Source: Pseudacidovorax sp.
GTDB taxonomy: Bacteria > Pseudomonadota > Gammaproteobacteria > Burkholderiales > Burkholderiaceae_C
DNA length: 64,000 nt
Reading direction: 5' to 3'
Assembly: GCF_017991995.1 (NCBI RefSeq)
Contig: NZ_JAGOPN010000006.1
Coordinates: 186,001 to 250,000 of the forward strand
The translations under genes and the position numbers were made by a program. Below the pieces are notes generated by a model. It was not told where the DNA came from and searched no databases. It was given only the letters and a program-made list of their open reading frames with translations. Within the stretch, counting starts at the first letter, position 1. Every line of letters starts with the position of its first letter. Positions 56,728 to 64,000 of the stretch are shown piece after piece.

Positions 56728-58080
56728 TCAGGGCAGGCGCAGATGAAAGCCCGCGCCTCGCCCTTCCAGGCCCGGGCCCAGGCGCACCTCGCCACCCAGC
56801 CGCGCGGCTGCCTGCCGCACGATGGCCAGCCCCAGCCCTGCACCGCGGGTGCGCGGATCCGCGCCACGGTGGAAGCGCTCGAACATCTGCGCAGCCGCCT
56901 CGGGCGCAATGCCCGGCCCATCGTCCTCCACCGACAGCCACAGCGGATGCGCCGAGCCGGCCAGCGTGACCACGATGCGCGTGCCCGGCGGCGTGTGGCC
57001 GATGGCGTTGGCCAGCAGGTTCTGCACGATGGACAGCAAGGCCCCGGGCTCGACGGCAACCGTCAGCCGGTCGGGTGCGACGAGGCTGAGGTCCATGTCG
57101 CGCGCCATGGCCGCAGGCGCCATGTCCGCCATCACCTGGCGCAGCCATTGCGCCACGTCGATCACCGGTGGCGCGGCCGAGGGCGCATCGTCCAGCCGCG
57201 CCAGATCCAGCAGTTGTTGCGTCAAGTGCGACGCACGGGCAATGGCCGACTCCAGTTGCTGTTGCGCCTCGCGCCGCTGGCCGGCATCGGCGGCGCCGAC
57301 CAGCGCGTGGGCCTGCGTCGCGATCACGGCCATGGGCGTGCGCAGCTCGTGGGCCGCGTCCTGGACGAAGGCCCGCTCGCGGTCGATGCGGGCCTTGAGC
57401 TTCACCAGCAGGCCGTCCAGCGCTTCGGCCAACGGCTGCAGCTCGGCATGCCGAGCCTGGAAGCCCAGCGGCGCCAGGTCCGTCGGCGAGCGGCGCTGCA
57501 GTTGCTGCGTGAGTTGGCGCAGCGGCCGCAGGCCCAGCGCCACGGCCAGCCAGGCCGGCACCAGCACCAGCGGAAGGGCGATCAGCAGATAGGGCAGCAC
57601 GGCCCGCGTGTTGTTCGGCACGACGAGTGCCAGCGTGCGCTCCGGCTCGGCGGCGTAGACACGCCAGCGGCCGGCATCGGCACGGTAGATCCAGTAGGAC
57701 ACGCCATCCATGTCCATCGTGCGCACGCGTCCAGGCGGCGCGCTGAGCGCCCGGTCGCGCAGCAGCGGCGCGCTGAACAGCAGCCGCCCCTCCCGATCCT
57801 CCAGCCGGAAGACCAGCGTGCCGGTCGGATTGCCGCCCAGACGCAGCCGGCCGTAGATGGTCTGCATGGCCCGCACCGTCGCCACCGCCTGGGCCTCGTC
57901 GTCGATGGCGGCCAGCGCCTCGCCCAGGCCGCCACCCAGGCGGCTCAGCGGCTGGCTCACCGCGATCGATTGCCGGAAGCTCAGCCACATGTAGGCCTGC
58001 AGCACCGCGAGCACCAGCACGAAGGACAGCAGCACCACGAGGAAGAGGCGCCGCGACAGCGACCGTCGCCAGATCGTCAT
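56728..58080 (-). CDS. Two-component sensor histidine kinase
   Basis: This 450-residue membrane kinase is of the QseC/EnvZ-like class. One N-terminal helix (about 12 to 32) and a second at 160 to 185 flank a periplasmic domain of about 125 residues. A HAMP-like linker follows, then the phosphoacceptor H244 in VQDAAHELRTPMAVI, and the ATPase domain with N box NLLANAIGHTPPGTRI, G1 VEDDGPGIAPEAA and G2 GAGLGLAIVRQAA. Its start overlaps the response regulator stop by four bases, so the pair is co-translated. The signal is unknown. Confidence 0.94.
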   Translation of the reverse strand: MTIWRRSLSRRLFLVVLLSFVLVLAVLQAYMWLSFRQSIAVSQPLSRLGGGLGEALAAIDDEAQAVATVRAMQTIYGRLRLGGNPTGTLVFRLEDREGRLLFSAPLLRDRALSAPPGRVRTMDMDGVSYWIYRADAGRWRVYAAEPERTLALVVPNNTRAVLPYLLIALPLVLVPAWLAVALGLRPLRQLTQQLQRRSPTDLAPLGFQARHAELQPLAEALDGLLVKLKARIDRERAFVQDAAHELRTPMAVIATQAHALVGAADAGQRREAQQQLESAIARASHLTQQLLDLARLDDAPSAAPPVIDVAQWLRQVMADMAPAAMARDMDLSLVAPDRLTVAVEPGALLSIVQNLLANAIGHTPPGTRIVVTLAGSAHPLWLSVEDDGPGIAPEAAAQMFERFHRGADPRTRGAGLGLAIVRQAAARLGGEVRLGPGLEGRGAGFHLRLP

Positions 58081-58739
58081 GGCGTGACAAGCAGGTAGCC
58101 CACGCCGCGCACGGTGCGGATGCGGTCGGCGCCGATCTTGCGGCGCAGGTTGGAGACATGGACCTCGACGGTGGCGAAGTCCAGCGCCTCGCCCAGCGGC
58201 TCCATGCGCTGGGCCAGCAGGCCCTTGGGCAGCACGGTACCGGGCTCGCGCGCCAGCTCCAGCAGCAGGCGGAACTCCCGCGGCGACAGCTCCAGCGCTT
58301 GGCCGTCCAGCCGGGCCGCGTGGCCGCGCGGCTCCAGCGTCAGGCCGCCACCCAGCGTCCAGTGCTCGCTGGCCTGCCGGGCCGAGCGGCGCAGCACGGC
58401 GCGGATGCGCGAGATCAGCTCAGCCGTGGCGAAGGGCTTGACCACGAAGTCGTCGGCTCCGGCGTCGAGGCCGGCGGTGCGGTCCTCCACCGCCGAGCGC
58501 GCGGTGATGACGATCACCGGCAGTTGCTGCCCGCTGCGCCGCCACCGCGTGAGCAGCGACTGGCCGTCGCCGTCGGGCAGGCTCAGGTCCAGCAGCACGC
58601 AGGCGAACTGGGCCGCGTCCAGCACCGCGGGCGCATCGGCGGCGCGGCGCAGCCATTCGCTGCTCAGGCCCTCGACCTTGAGCGCCGCCTGCAGGGCGCG
58701 GCCGAGGTCCAGGTCGTCTTCGATCAACAGGAGGTGCAC
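58077..58739 (-). CDS. OmpR-family response regulator
   Basis: This is a 220-residue two-domain regulator. The receiver has the acidic pair in LLIEDDLDLGR, phosphoacceptor D51 in VLLDLSLPDGDG, Thr/Ser ITARS, and K101 in FVVKPFATAEL. The C-terminal winged helix ends TVEVHVSNLRRKIGADRIRT and VRGVGYLLV. A GTG start at 58739 gives the natural receiver beginning; the frame extends 18 codons upstream to an ATG whose sequence is not conserved. It is upstream of and coupled to the sensor kinase and divergent from the S9 peptidase, a possible target. Confidence 0.94.
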   Translation of the reverse strand: MHLLLIEDDLDLGRALQAALKVEGLSSEWLRRAADAPAVLDAAQFACVLLDLSLPDGDGQSLLTRWRRSGQQLPVIVITARSAVEDRTAGLDAGADDFVVKPFATAELISRIRAVLRRSARQASEHWTLGGGLTLEPRGHAARLDGQALELSPREFRLLLELAREPGTVLPKGLLAQRMEPLGEALDFATVEVHVSNLRRKIGADRIRTVRGVGYLLVTP

Positions 58740-58763
58740 GGCAGGGATTGTGGCGGGCGCTTT

Positions 58764-58780
58764 CTTTGGCGAAGCCAAAG
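58764..58780. promoter_or_regulatory. Perfect dyad between the response regulator and S9 peptidase genes
   Basis: CTTTGGC-GAA-GCCAAAG is a perfect seven-base inverted repeat in the 91-base divergent region, 24 bases upstream of the regulator GTG and 50 upstream of the peptidase ATG. It may be a regulator site or a small hairpin. It lacks a T-run. Confidence 0.4.
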
Positions 58781-58830
58781 GTGCGGCCGCCACAATGCCG
58801 CGGCCAGAGGGATCTCAGGAGGAGTGTTCG

Positions 58831-60879
58831 ATGACGTCTCGTACCCTGCGCCGCCTTGTGGCGCTCGCCGCACTGGGCCTGCTGCTGACCGTGGCGGGCT
58901 GCGCCACCGCACCCAGCCACCCGGCCGTCCAGGCCGCCGCCCGCGAGGGCCGGCTGCCGCCGCTGGTGCCGATGCGGCGCTTCGTGGCCGACCTCGACTT
59001 TGCGGACGGCCACATCGTCTCGCCGGACGGACGGCGGCTGCTATGGCGCCAAGTCGTGGGCACCGACATCGGCCTGGCCGTGCGTCCGGCTCTGCCCGAA
59101 GACGGCGCTGGCGCGCCGCGGCGCATCGCGACCGGCACACTCGCGCGCCCGGGTGCCTCCGGTGCCACCTATGCCTGGCTGCCCGACAGCCGCCATATCG
59201 CCTACCAGAAGGACTTCCGCGGCGACGAGAACACGCAGTTCTTCGTGGTGGACGCCGACAACCCCGAGGCCTCGCCCTGGCCCGTGACGCCCTGGCCGGG
59301 CGTGCGCTCCACCTTCGTGGCACGCGGGGCACCCGGCACTGCGCGCTTCTTCTTTGCGAGCAACCGGCGAGAGCGCAGCAGCATGGACCTGTACGAGGCG
59401 GATGCCGTCACGCGCACCATTCGGGAAGTGGCCCGTCGCGAGGCGGACGGCCGCGTGATCGGCTGGCTGATCGGCACCGACCACCAGCTTGCCGCGCGCT
59501 GGCGCCAGCTCGGCCCCGCGGACGGCGCGGACGTGGCGGTCGAGCTGCGCCAGCCCGACGGCGGCTGGCGCCGGCTGCGCACGGTGCCGGCCTTCTCCTT
59601 CTTCTCGATCCACCGCATCGACCCCGCCGCCGGCAGGCTCTGGGCCATGACCAACATGGGCCGCGACAAGGTGGCGCTGGTCGAGGTCGACCTGACCACC
59701 GACCGCGAGACCGTGCTTGCCGAGCATGCCGAGGTCGACCTCGACGGTGCGTGGTTCCCGCCAGCGGCGGGCGGGCCGTATGCCGTCTCCCTCCTGCCCG
59801 GCCTGCCGCAAATGAACTACCTGGACGCTGGCATCGGCGCCGAAGTGGCCCGCGCCGCCGACGAGGCCCTGGCCCGGGACTGGATCGATGCGCCGCCCGT
59901 GATCACCCGGCCCACCAGCACGGCCCAGGACAACCAGCGCATGGTGCTGCGCGCCACCACGCAGACCGAGGCGGTGGAGATGCTGCTCGACCGCGCGACC
60001 GGCCGCCTCGAGCGGCTGACGCCGCCGCGCCGGCCCGAGCCCGGCCTGTTCTCGCCCATGACGCCGTTTGCCTTCACCGCCTCCGATGGCCTCAGGATCC
60101 ATGGCTACGTCACGCGCCCGAGTGGCGTGCAGGGGCCGGCGCCGACCGTCGTCGCGATCCACGGCGGCCCGTGGGTCCGCGACACCTGGCAGCTGGCCGG
60201 CTACACCTTCGCCCAGATGCTGGCCAATCGCGGCTATGCGGTGGTCCAGGTCAACTACCGCGGCTCGGCCGGCTACGGCAAGGCGTTCATCGAGGCGGGC
60301 AACGGCGAATACAACGGCCGGATGCAGCAGGACATCGCCGAGGGCACGCAATGGGCCATCGACCAGGGCATCGCGGACCCGAAGCGGCTGGCCGTGCTGG
60401 GCGCCAGCTTCGGTGGCTTCTCGGTGCTGGCCCAGCTGATCCAGAAGCGGCAGGACTGGCGCTGCGGCGTCGACATGGTCGGTGTGGCCAACTGGCCGCG
60501 GGTGATCGAGAACTGGCCGCCCTTCTGGCGCAACCGCCACTACTTCGCGCGCACCTTCGGCGACGTCAACGACCCGACGCAGCGCGCACGCATGCTGGCC
60601 AACTCGCCCATCAGCCAGATCGACCGCATCGACGTGCCGCTGCTGGTGGTGCACGGCGACAACGACGTGCGCGTGCTGCGGCAGGATTCCGACGAGGTGG
60701 TCGCCGCGCTGCGGGCGCTGGGCCGGCCGGTGACGCACCGGCGCTTCGCCGACGAGGGCCATCAGGTGCGCCACTGGCGCAACCGCCTGGCCATGTGGCG
60801 TGCCACCGAGGACATGCTGGCCGGCTGCCTGGGCGGGCGCAGCGCAGGCTTCGACCTGTTCGAGCTGATGCCGCGATGA
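58831..60879 (+). CDS. S9-family prolyl oligopeptidase, lipoprotein
   Basis: This 682-residue serine peptidase has an N-terminal lipobox LTVAGC, so it is probably anchored in the cell envelope. Residues about 50 to 400 form a beta-propeller-like region (PDSRHIAYQKDFRGDENTQF). The catalytic alpha/beta-hydrolase domain has IHGGPWVRDT, nucleophile S526 in LGASFGGFS, D612 in HGDNDVRVL and H644 in DEGHQVRH, so the triad is complete. AGGAGGAG lies six bases before the ATG. It resembles acylaminoacyl peptidases. The two-component pair diverges from it. Confidence 0.93.
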   Translation: MTSRTLRRLVALAALGLLLTVAGCATAPSHPAVQAAAREGRLPPLVPMRRFVADLDFADGHIVSPDGRRLLWRQVVGTDIGLAVRPALPEDGAGAPRRIATGTLARPGASGATYAWLPDSRHIAYQKDFRGDENTQFFVVDADNPEASPWPVTPWPGVRSTFVARGAPGTARFFFASNRRERSSMDLYEADAVTRTIREVARREADGRVIGWLIGTDHQLAARWRQLGPADGADVAVELRQPDGGWRRLRTVPAFSFFSIHRIDPAAGRLWAMTNMGRDKVALVEVDLTTDRETVLAEHAEVDLDGAWFPPAAGGPYAVSLLPGLPQMNYLDAGIGAEVARAADEALARDWIDAPPVITRPTSTAQDNQRMVLRATTQTEAVEMLLDRATGRLERLTPPRRPEPGLFSPMTPFAFTASDGLRIHGYVTRPSGVQGPAPTVVAIHGGPWVRDTWQLAGYTFAQMLANRGYAVVQVNYRGSAGYGKAFIEAGNGEYNGRMQQDIAEGTQWAIDQGIADPKRLAVLGASFGGFSVLAQLIQKRQDWRCGVDMVGVANWPRVIENWPPFWRNRHYFARTFGDVNDPTQRARMLANSPISQIDRIDVPLLVVHGDNDVRVLRQDSDEVVAALRALGRPVTHRRFADEGHQVRHWRNRLAMWRATEDMLAGCLGGRSAGFDLFELMPR

Positions 60880-60895
60880 GTCCGCGGCTCGCACA

Positions 60896-61465
60896 ATGGC
60901 TTCCATGGATCAGATGAACCGCTACCTGCCGCGCCATCACTTCGCACAGACGCACAGCCTTCACGTTCCCGCGGCACCGGCCCATGTGTTGGCCGTCGTA
61001 GGTCGCGCCGACGTGGTCGACGACCCGGTGGCACGCCGCCTGATCGCACTGCGGGAATGGCCGAACCGGCTGGCTGGCCGGATCGGCTTCGCCGCCGCGC
61101 TCCAGGGCCGGCCGGCCTTCGGCCTGGCCAACTTCACCGACCTGGGCCAGGACGGCGACCGCGAGAGGGCTTTCGGCGTCGCAGGTCGCTTCTGGCAATC
61201 CGACTATGGCCTCATCGACGTGCCCGATGCGCCGTCCTTCCTTGCCCTGGAAGCATCCGGCATCGCCAAGCTGGTGATGAACTTCTGCGCCGGGCCCGAG
61301 GGACGGGGTACGCGGCTGACGACCTGTACCCGTGTCTGGTGCAGCGACGAGGCCGCCCGACGCCGCTTTCTGCCCTACTGGTTGCTGATCCGGCCGGCGA
61401 GCGGGCTGATCCGGCAGCGCCTTCTGCGTCGTGCACGCGACGCAGTCCTGCGCGAAGCCGCCTGA
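60896..61465 (+). CDS. Conserved hypothetical protein (possibly SRPBCC-like)
   Basis: This 189-residue cytosolic protein has no clear catalytic motif. The opening YLPRHHFAQTHSLHVPAAPA resembles the first strand of SRPBCC/START-type ligand-binding proteins, and the end YWLLIRPASGLIRQRLLRRA, with a charged C-terminus, is seen in some uncharacterised proteins of that kind. This is a weak fold guess. An ATG at 60905 is an alternative start. It lies 16 bases after the S9 peptidase and may be in its transcript. No signal peptide is present. Confidence 0.65.
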   Translation: MASMDQMNRYLPRHHFAQTHSLHVPAAPAHVLAVVGRADVVDDPVARRLIALREWPNRLAGRIGFAAALQGRPAFGLANFTDLGQDGDRERAFGVAGRFWQSDYGLIDVPDAPSFLALEASGIAKLVMNFCAGPEGRGTRLTTCTRVWCSDEAARRRFLPYWLLIRPASGLIRQRLLRRARDAVLREAA

Positions 61466-61514
61466 CCCCGCCAGGGCGCCGCGGCCAGGCCGCGTGCGCC
61501 GACAAGCCGGAGCC

Positions 61515-62045
61515 TCAGTGCCGCGCCGCCGCCGGAGCGCCGTGGATCACGTAGCCCGTCACCTTCCACGCCCCATCGGGCTCCAGGCGGTAGGACACCA
61601 GCTCTTCGATGGCCGTGCCGGCCGAGTCCCTGGAGGTGAGCACCACGCTCAGGTAGCGCCCGCTCGGCGCGCCGGAGGACTTGTTCATGTCGATGACGGC
61701 CATGTTGACGAACTGCCGCGGGCCGATCTTGCGGTAGACCGCACGGCGGGCCTTGATGTCCCGCACGAAGCGATCCCGGGCGATCTGCTTCTTGATCGCG
61801 GGTGAGGCGTTGTCCCAGATGACCTCGACGCGGCCGGTGTCCACCAGCTGCGCGATGCGCAGGGAGCGCGCGACGATGGCCGCGCGGTCGACCTTCGGCT
61901 GCGGCGCCTGGGCCATCGCGGCCCCGGGCGCCAGGCACAACATCAGCAGGGCCAGCAGTCCGTACAGCAGGGTTTGCCAGGCGGCCGCCGGAAAAGAAGG
62001 ATGGGGTCGGTCGCGCAGAACCATCGGCGTCGGCATCCCGCTCAC
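61515..62045 (-). CDS. Secreted DUF4019-domain protein, coupled to the adhesin gene
   Basis: This 176-residue precursor has a signal peptide in residues 20 to 45 (LLYGLLALLMLCLAPGAA, cut near AMAQ), then a DUF4019-type domain: ARSLRIAQLVDTGRVEVIWD, GRYLSVVLTSRDSAGTA and the end DGAWKVTGYVI. The GTG start overlaps the stop of the trimeric autotransporter by four bases; ATGs at 62036 and 62024 are alternatives. Function is unknown. Its coupling suggests a periplasmic accessory factor for the adhesin. Confidence 0.75.
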   Translation of the reverse strand: MSGMPTPMVLRDRPHPSFPAAAWQTLLYGLLALLMLCLAPGAAMAQAPQPKVDRAAIVARSLRIAQLVDTGRVEVIWDNASPAIKKQIARDRFVRDIKARRAVYRKIGPRQFVNMAVIDMNKSSGAPSGRYLSVVLTSRDSAGTAIEELVSYRLEPDGAWKVTGYVIHGAPAAARH

Positions 62046-64000
62046 TCGAAGGCCCCGGACAGGCCCACGCGGATGCCCACGCTGCCCTGCGTGTCGGCCG
62101 ACACGCCGCCATTGACGCTCCAGCGGCCGTCGCCCGAGGTGCTGCGCAGCGACATGCCGAAGGCCGACTGCCCGCCGTAGTAGCCCATGCCGGCGCCATA
62201 GGTGACCTTGCCGGCCAGGTACGGCGCGGTCTCCATCGACATGGCCGCGGCGGTGCCCGCCGATGCCTTGCGGGCCACCTGGTCGATGTTCTGCTTCAGC
62301 GACCCGGCGACGGCGTCGGTGTACGCATTGGCGCTGGCCACGCCGGCCTGCAGCTGGTTGAGGTTGACGGCGTCCGTCCCCTTGACGCCCGGCGCCACGT
62401 TGGAGATGACGGTGCCCTGCGGCGCCTGCCCGTTGCCGAGCACCACCGACGAATAGTCGGTGCTGCCGTCGGCGCGGGTGGCGTAGGCGACGCTGGACTG
62501 CTGAACCGAGCGCAGTTGGCGCACGTTGACGGCATCGGTGTCGGCAGTGCCGCCGGCCACGTTGGTGATCTGGCGCTCGGCGCCGGCGCTACCCACCGAG
62601 ACCGCACCCGCCGTGGAAGCGACGCTCACGCCACTGAAGGCCTCGCTCGCGCCATTCATGCCGGCGCGATCGGCCACTGCGCCCGCGCCCAGGGCCACGC
62701 CGCCGGTCGCGCTGGCCACCGCCGCGCCGCCGATGGCCACCGACTGGCCAGCCCCCGAGGTGGCGCCGGCGCCCAGGGCCACGCTGCTCGCGCCAGCCGA
62801 CGCGGCATTCACGCCGATGGCGGTGGAAAGCAGGCCCGTCGCGCCATCGTTGTTGTAGTTGCCGCCAGGCGTGCCGCCATCGTTCACGCCCACGTAGTGC
62901 GTGCGGCTGGCCTCGGTCGCGGCCAGCCGGGCCACCAGGGCGCCGATCGCGTCGTTGGTGGCATAGAGCTGGCTGCCGTTGACGGCATCGGTGCTGTCGG
63001 CGCTCAGGCGGCCGGCCGCGACGTTCTGGATCTGCCGCTCGCCGCCGACCTGGCCCACGCTGACGACGCCGGCCGCGGTGCCGCCCGCGAAGCTGTACTG
63101 CGTGCCATCGAGCACGGTCCCGGCCGTGGAGGTGGCGGCCCGGGTGGTGCTGCCATTGCCCAGCGCGACGCTGTTGGCCTCGGTCGCCTTGGCGCCGGCA
63201 CCGAGGGCCGTCGACTGGTCGCCGGAGGCCTGCGCGCCGCTGCCCGCGGCCAGCGCGTCGGCGCCGGTGGCCGTGGGCGCCGCATATTGCGTGGCCGAGC
63301 CGCTGACCCAGCGCTCGGTGTTCACCCCCTGCACCGCGGCCTGCAGCTGGCCGAGGTTGACGGCATCGGTGGCCTTGACGCCGTTGCCCACGTTGGCGAT
63401 GGCCGCGCCGCCGGCATCGATGCCGCTGGCGGTCACGCTCGGCCCGCCCACGATCACCAGGCCCTGCGGCCCGAGGTTGACCGCGCTGCCCATCTGCAGG
63501 CCGGTGGCGCTCAGCACGTTGGTGCCCACCGTCACGCTGTCGAAGTTCACGTCCCGGGCGGTGGAGACGCGCAGGCCGTTGGCCGTGCGCTCGACAGAGA
63601 TGTTGGAGCCCTGGCTCACGTCCACCGTGTCACCGGCGGAGACCTTGCGGTCGTCGGCCGAATTGACGCTCAGCCGCCAGCCGGCATCGGTGCTGGCCTT
63701 GACCGAGTCGATGGCCTGCTGCGCCGCATAGAGCTGGCTGCCGTTGACCGCGTCGGTGCTGGCGGCACTGACGCTGCCCGGCGCCAGGTGGATCAGCTGG
63801 CGCTCGGCGCCCGCAGCGCCGATGCTCGCCACCCCGCTCGCGGTGCCGGCATAGGCATAGTTGACGCCGCCCACCGTGCCGCCGGCGACCTGGGCGGCGG
63901 CACGGTCCTGGCTGTTGCGCCCCAGCACCACGCTGCCGGCCTGAGTGGCCATGGCATTGCTGCCGATGGCCACGGCATAGGCCCCGGTGGCCTGCGCGCG
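62042..64000 (-). CDS. Trimeric autotransporter adhesin (YadA-like), N-terminus outside window
   Basis: The visible 652 residues are the C-terminal part of a surface adhesin whose frame stays open to the right edge. Head repeats of the Hep_Hag type recur (SVALGAGATSGAGQSVAIGG, NSVALGNGSTTRAA). Several YadA-neck-type segments end in STDAVNGSQLYATNDAIGAL and TDAVNLGQLQAAV. The last 90 residues form the trimeric beta-barrel anchor (MSMETAPYLAGKVTYGAGMG, YYGGQSAFGMSLRS, ending VRVGLSGAFE-like). The stop overlaps the DUF4019 start by four bases. Such proteins mediate adhesion or autoagglutination. Confidence 0.93.
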   Translation of the reverse strand, partial: RAQATGAYAVAIGSNAMATQAGSVVLGRNSQDRAAAQVAGGTVGGVNYAYAGTASGVASIGAAGAERQLIHLAPGSVSAASTDAVNGSQLYAAQQAIDSVKASTDAGWRLSVNSADDRKVSAGDTVDVSQGSNISVERTANGLRVSTARDVNFDSVTVGTNVLSATGLQMGSAVNLGPQGLVIVGGPSVTASGIDAGGAAIANVGNGVKATDAVNLGQLQAAVQGVNTERWVSGSATQYAAPTATGADALAAGSGAQASGDQSTALGAGAKATEANSVALGNGSTTRAATSTAGTVLDGTQYSFAGGTAAGVVSVGQVGGERQIQNVAAGRLSADSTDAVNGSQLYATNDAIGALVARLAATEASRTHYVGVNDGGTPGGNYNNDGATGLLSTAIGVNAASAGASSVALGAGATSGAGQSVAIGGAAVASATGGVALGAGAVADRAGMNGASEAFSGVSVASTAGAVSVGSAGAERQITNVAGGTADTDAVNVRQLRSVQQSSVAYATRADGSTDYSSVVLGNGQAPQGTVISNVAPGVKGTDAVNLNQLQAGVASANAYTDAVAGSLKQNIDQVARKASAGTAAAMSMETAPYLAGKVTYGAGMGYYGGQSAFGMSLRSTSGDGRWSVNGGVSADTQGSVGIRVGLSGAFE

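Noticed and set aside
62200-64000. Internal repeats of the adhesin considered as a CRISPR or tandem DNA repeat
   Set aside because: They are degenerate protein-level head and neck repeats in one open frame, with no direct-repeat/spacer pattern.

Overview
The window is about 70% GC and is read as a betaproteobacterial chromosome (order Burkholderiales, most likely family Comamonadaceae). This rests on the gene content (a Bug-type solute receptor, TRAP transporters, many LysR regulators, an HDOD gene beside flgL) and on an intergenic hairpin repeat of a type I remember from Comamonadaceae. The genus is not resolved. Genes are dense, and only one gap exceeds 300 bases. I see no prophage, insertion sequence, CRISPR array, rRNA or tRNA.

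Region 1 (1-11.5 kb): flagellar rod-hook-filament junction operon flgB(partial)-C-D-E-F-G-H-I-J-K-L, ending in an HDOD-domain protein. Region 2 (11.6-16.7 kb): translation factor EttA, divergent from RNA helicase RhlE, then a MarR/GNAT pair with a readable promoter. Region 3 (16.9-24.1 kb): a carboxylate MFS carrier, then a minus-strand operon DUF3100 permease - M20 amidohydrolase - L-serine dehydratase under a divergent LysR with clear dyads, then a class II aldolase. Region 4 (24.2-28.4 kb): small secreted Pro/Tyr/His-rich protein, MATE exporter, and a MarR-MFS pair divergent from a hotdog thioesterase around a perfect palindrome. Region 5 (28.4-32.5 kb): a ferric-iron ABC importer with a possible Fur box, then glyoxalase I. 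Region 6 (32.5-37.5 kb): LysR-regulated acid-sugar cluster (DHDPS-like lyase/dehydratase, Bug receptor, SDR, D-tartrate dehydratase-like enolase). Region 7 (37.5-46.8 kb): old yellow enzyme, haloacid dehalogenase, then the gluconate / Entner-Doudoroff locus (eda, edd, TRAP dctPMQ, gntK) under a divergent LacI-type regulator with two identical 12-bp palindromes and a terminator-like hairpin in the gntK leader.

Region 8 (46.9-54.8 kb): coiled-coil membrane protein, OmpA-like protein, coupled chaC-sodC, PLP amino acid deaminase/aldolase, galactonate-branch dgoK and dgoA split by an interspersed dyad, MobA-like nucleotidyltransferase coupled to a bestrophin-like channel, and pdxH. Region 9 (54.7-64 kb): EamA exporter and LysR, a two-component system divergent from an S9 peptidase lipoprotein, a hypothetical protein, and a trimeric autotransporter adhesin (running off the right edge) whose stop overlaps the start of a secreted DUF4019 protein.

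The main metabolic theme is sugar-acid use: uptake by TRAP and Bug receptors, dehydration by Edd and the TarD-like enzyme, kinases GntK and DgoK, and aldolases Eda and DgoA, all feeding pyruvate and glyceraldehyde 3-phosphate. The least explained points are the gntK leader architecture, the adhesin/DUF4019 coupling and the DUF3100-amidohydrolase-serine dehydratase operon.
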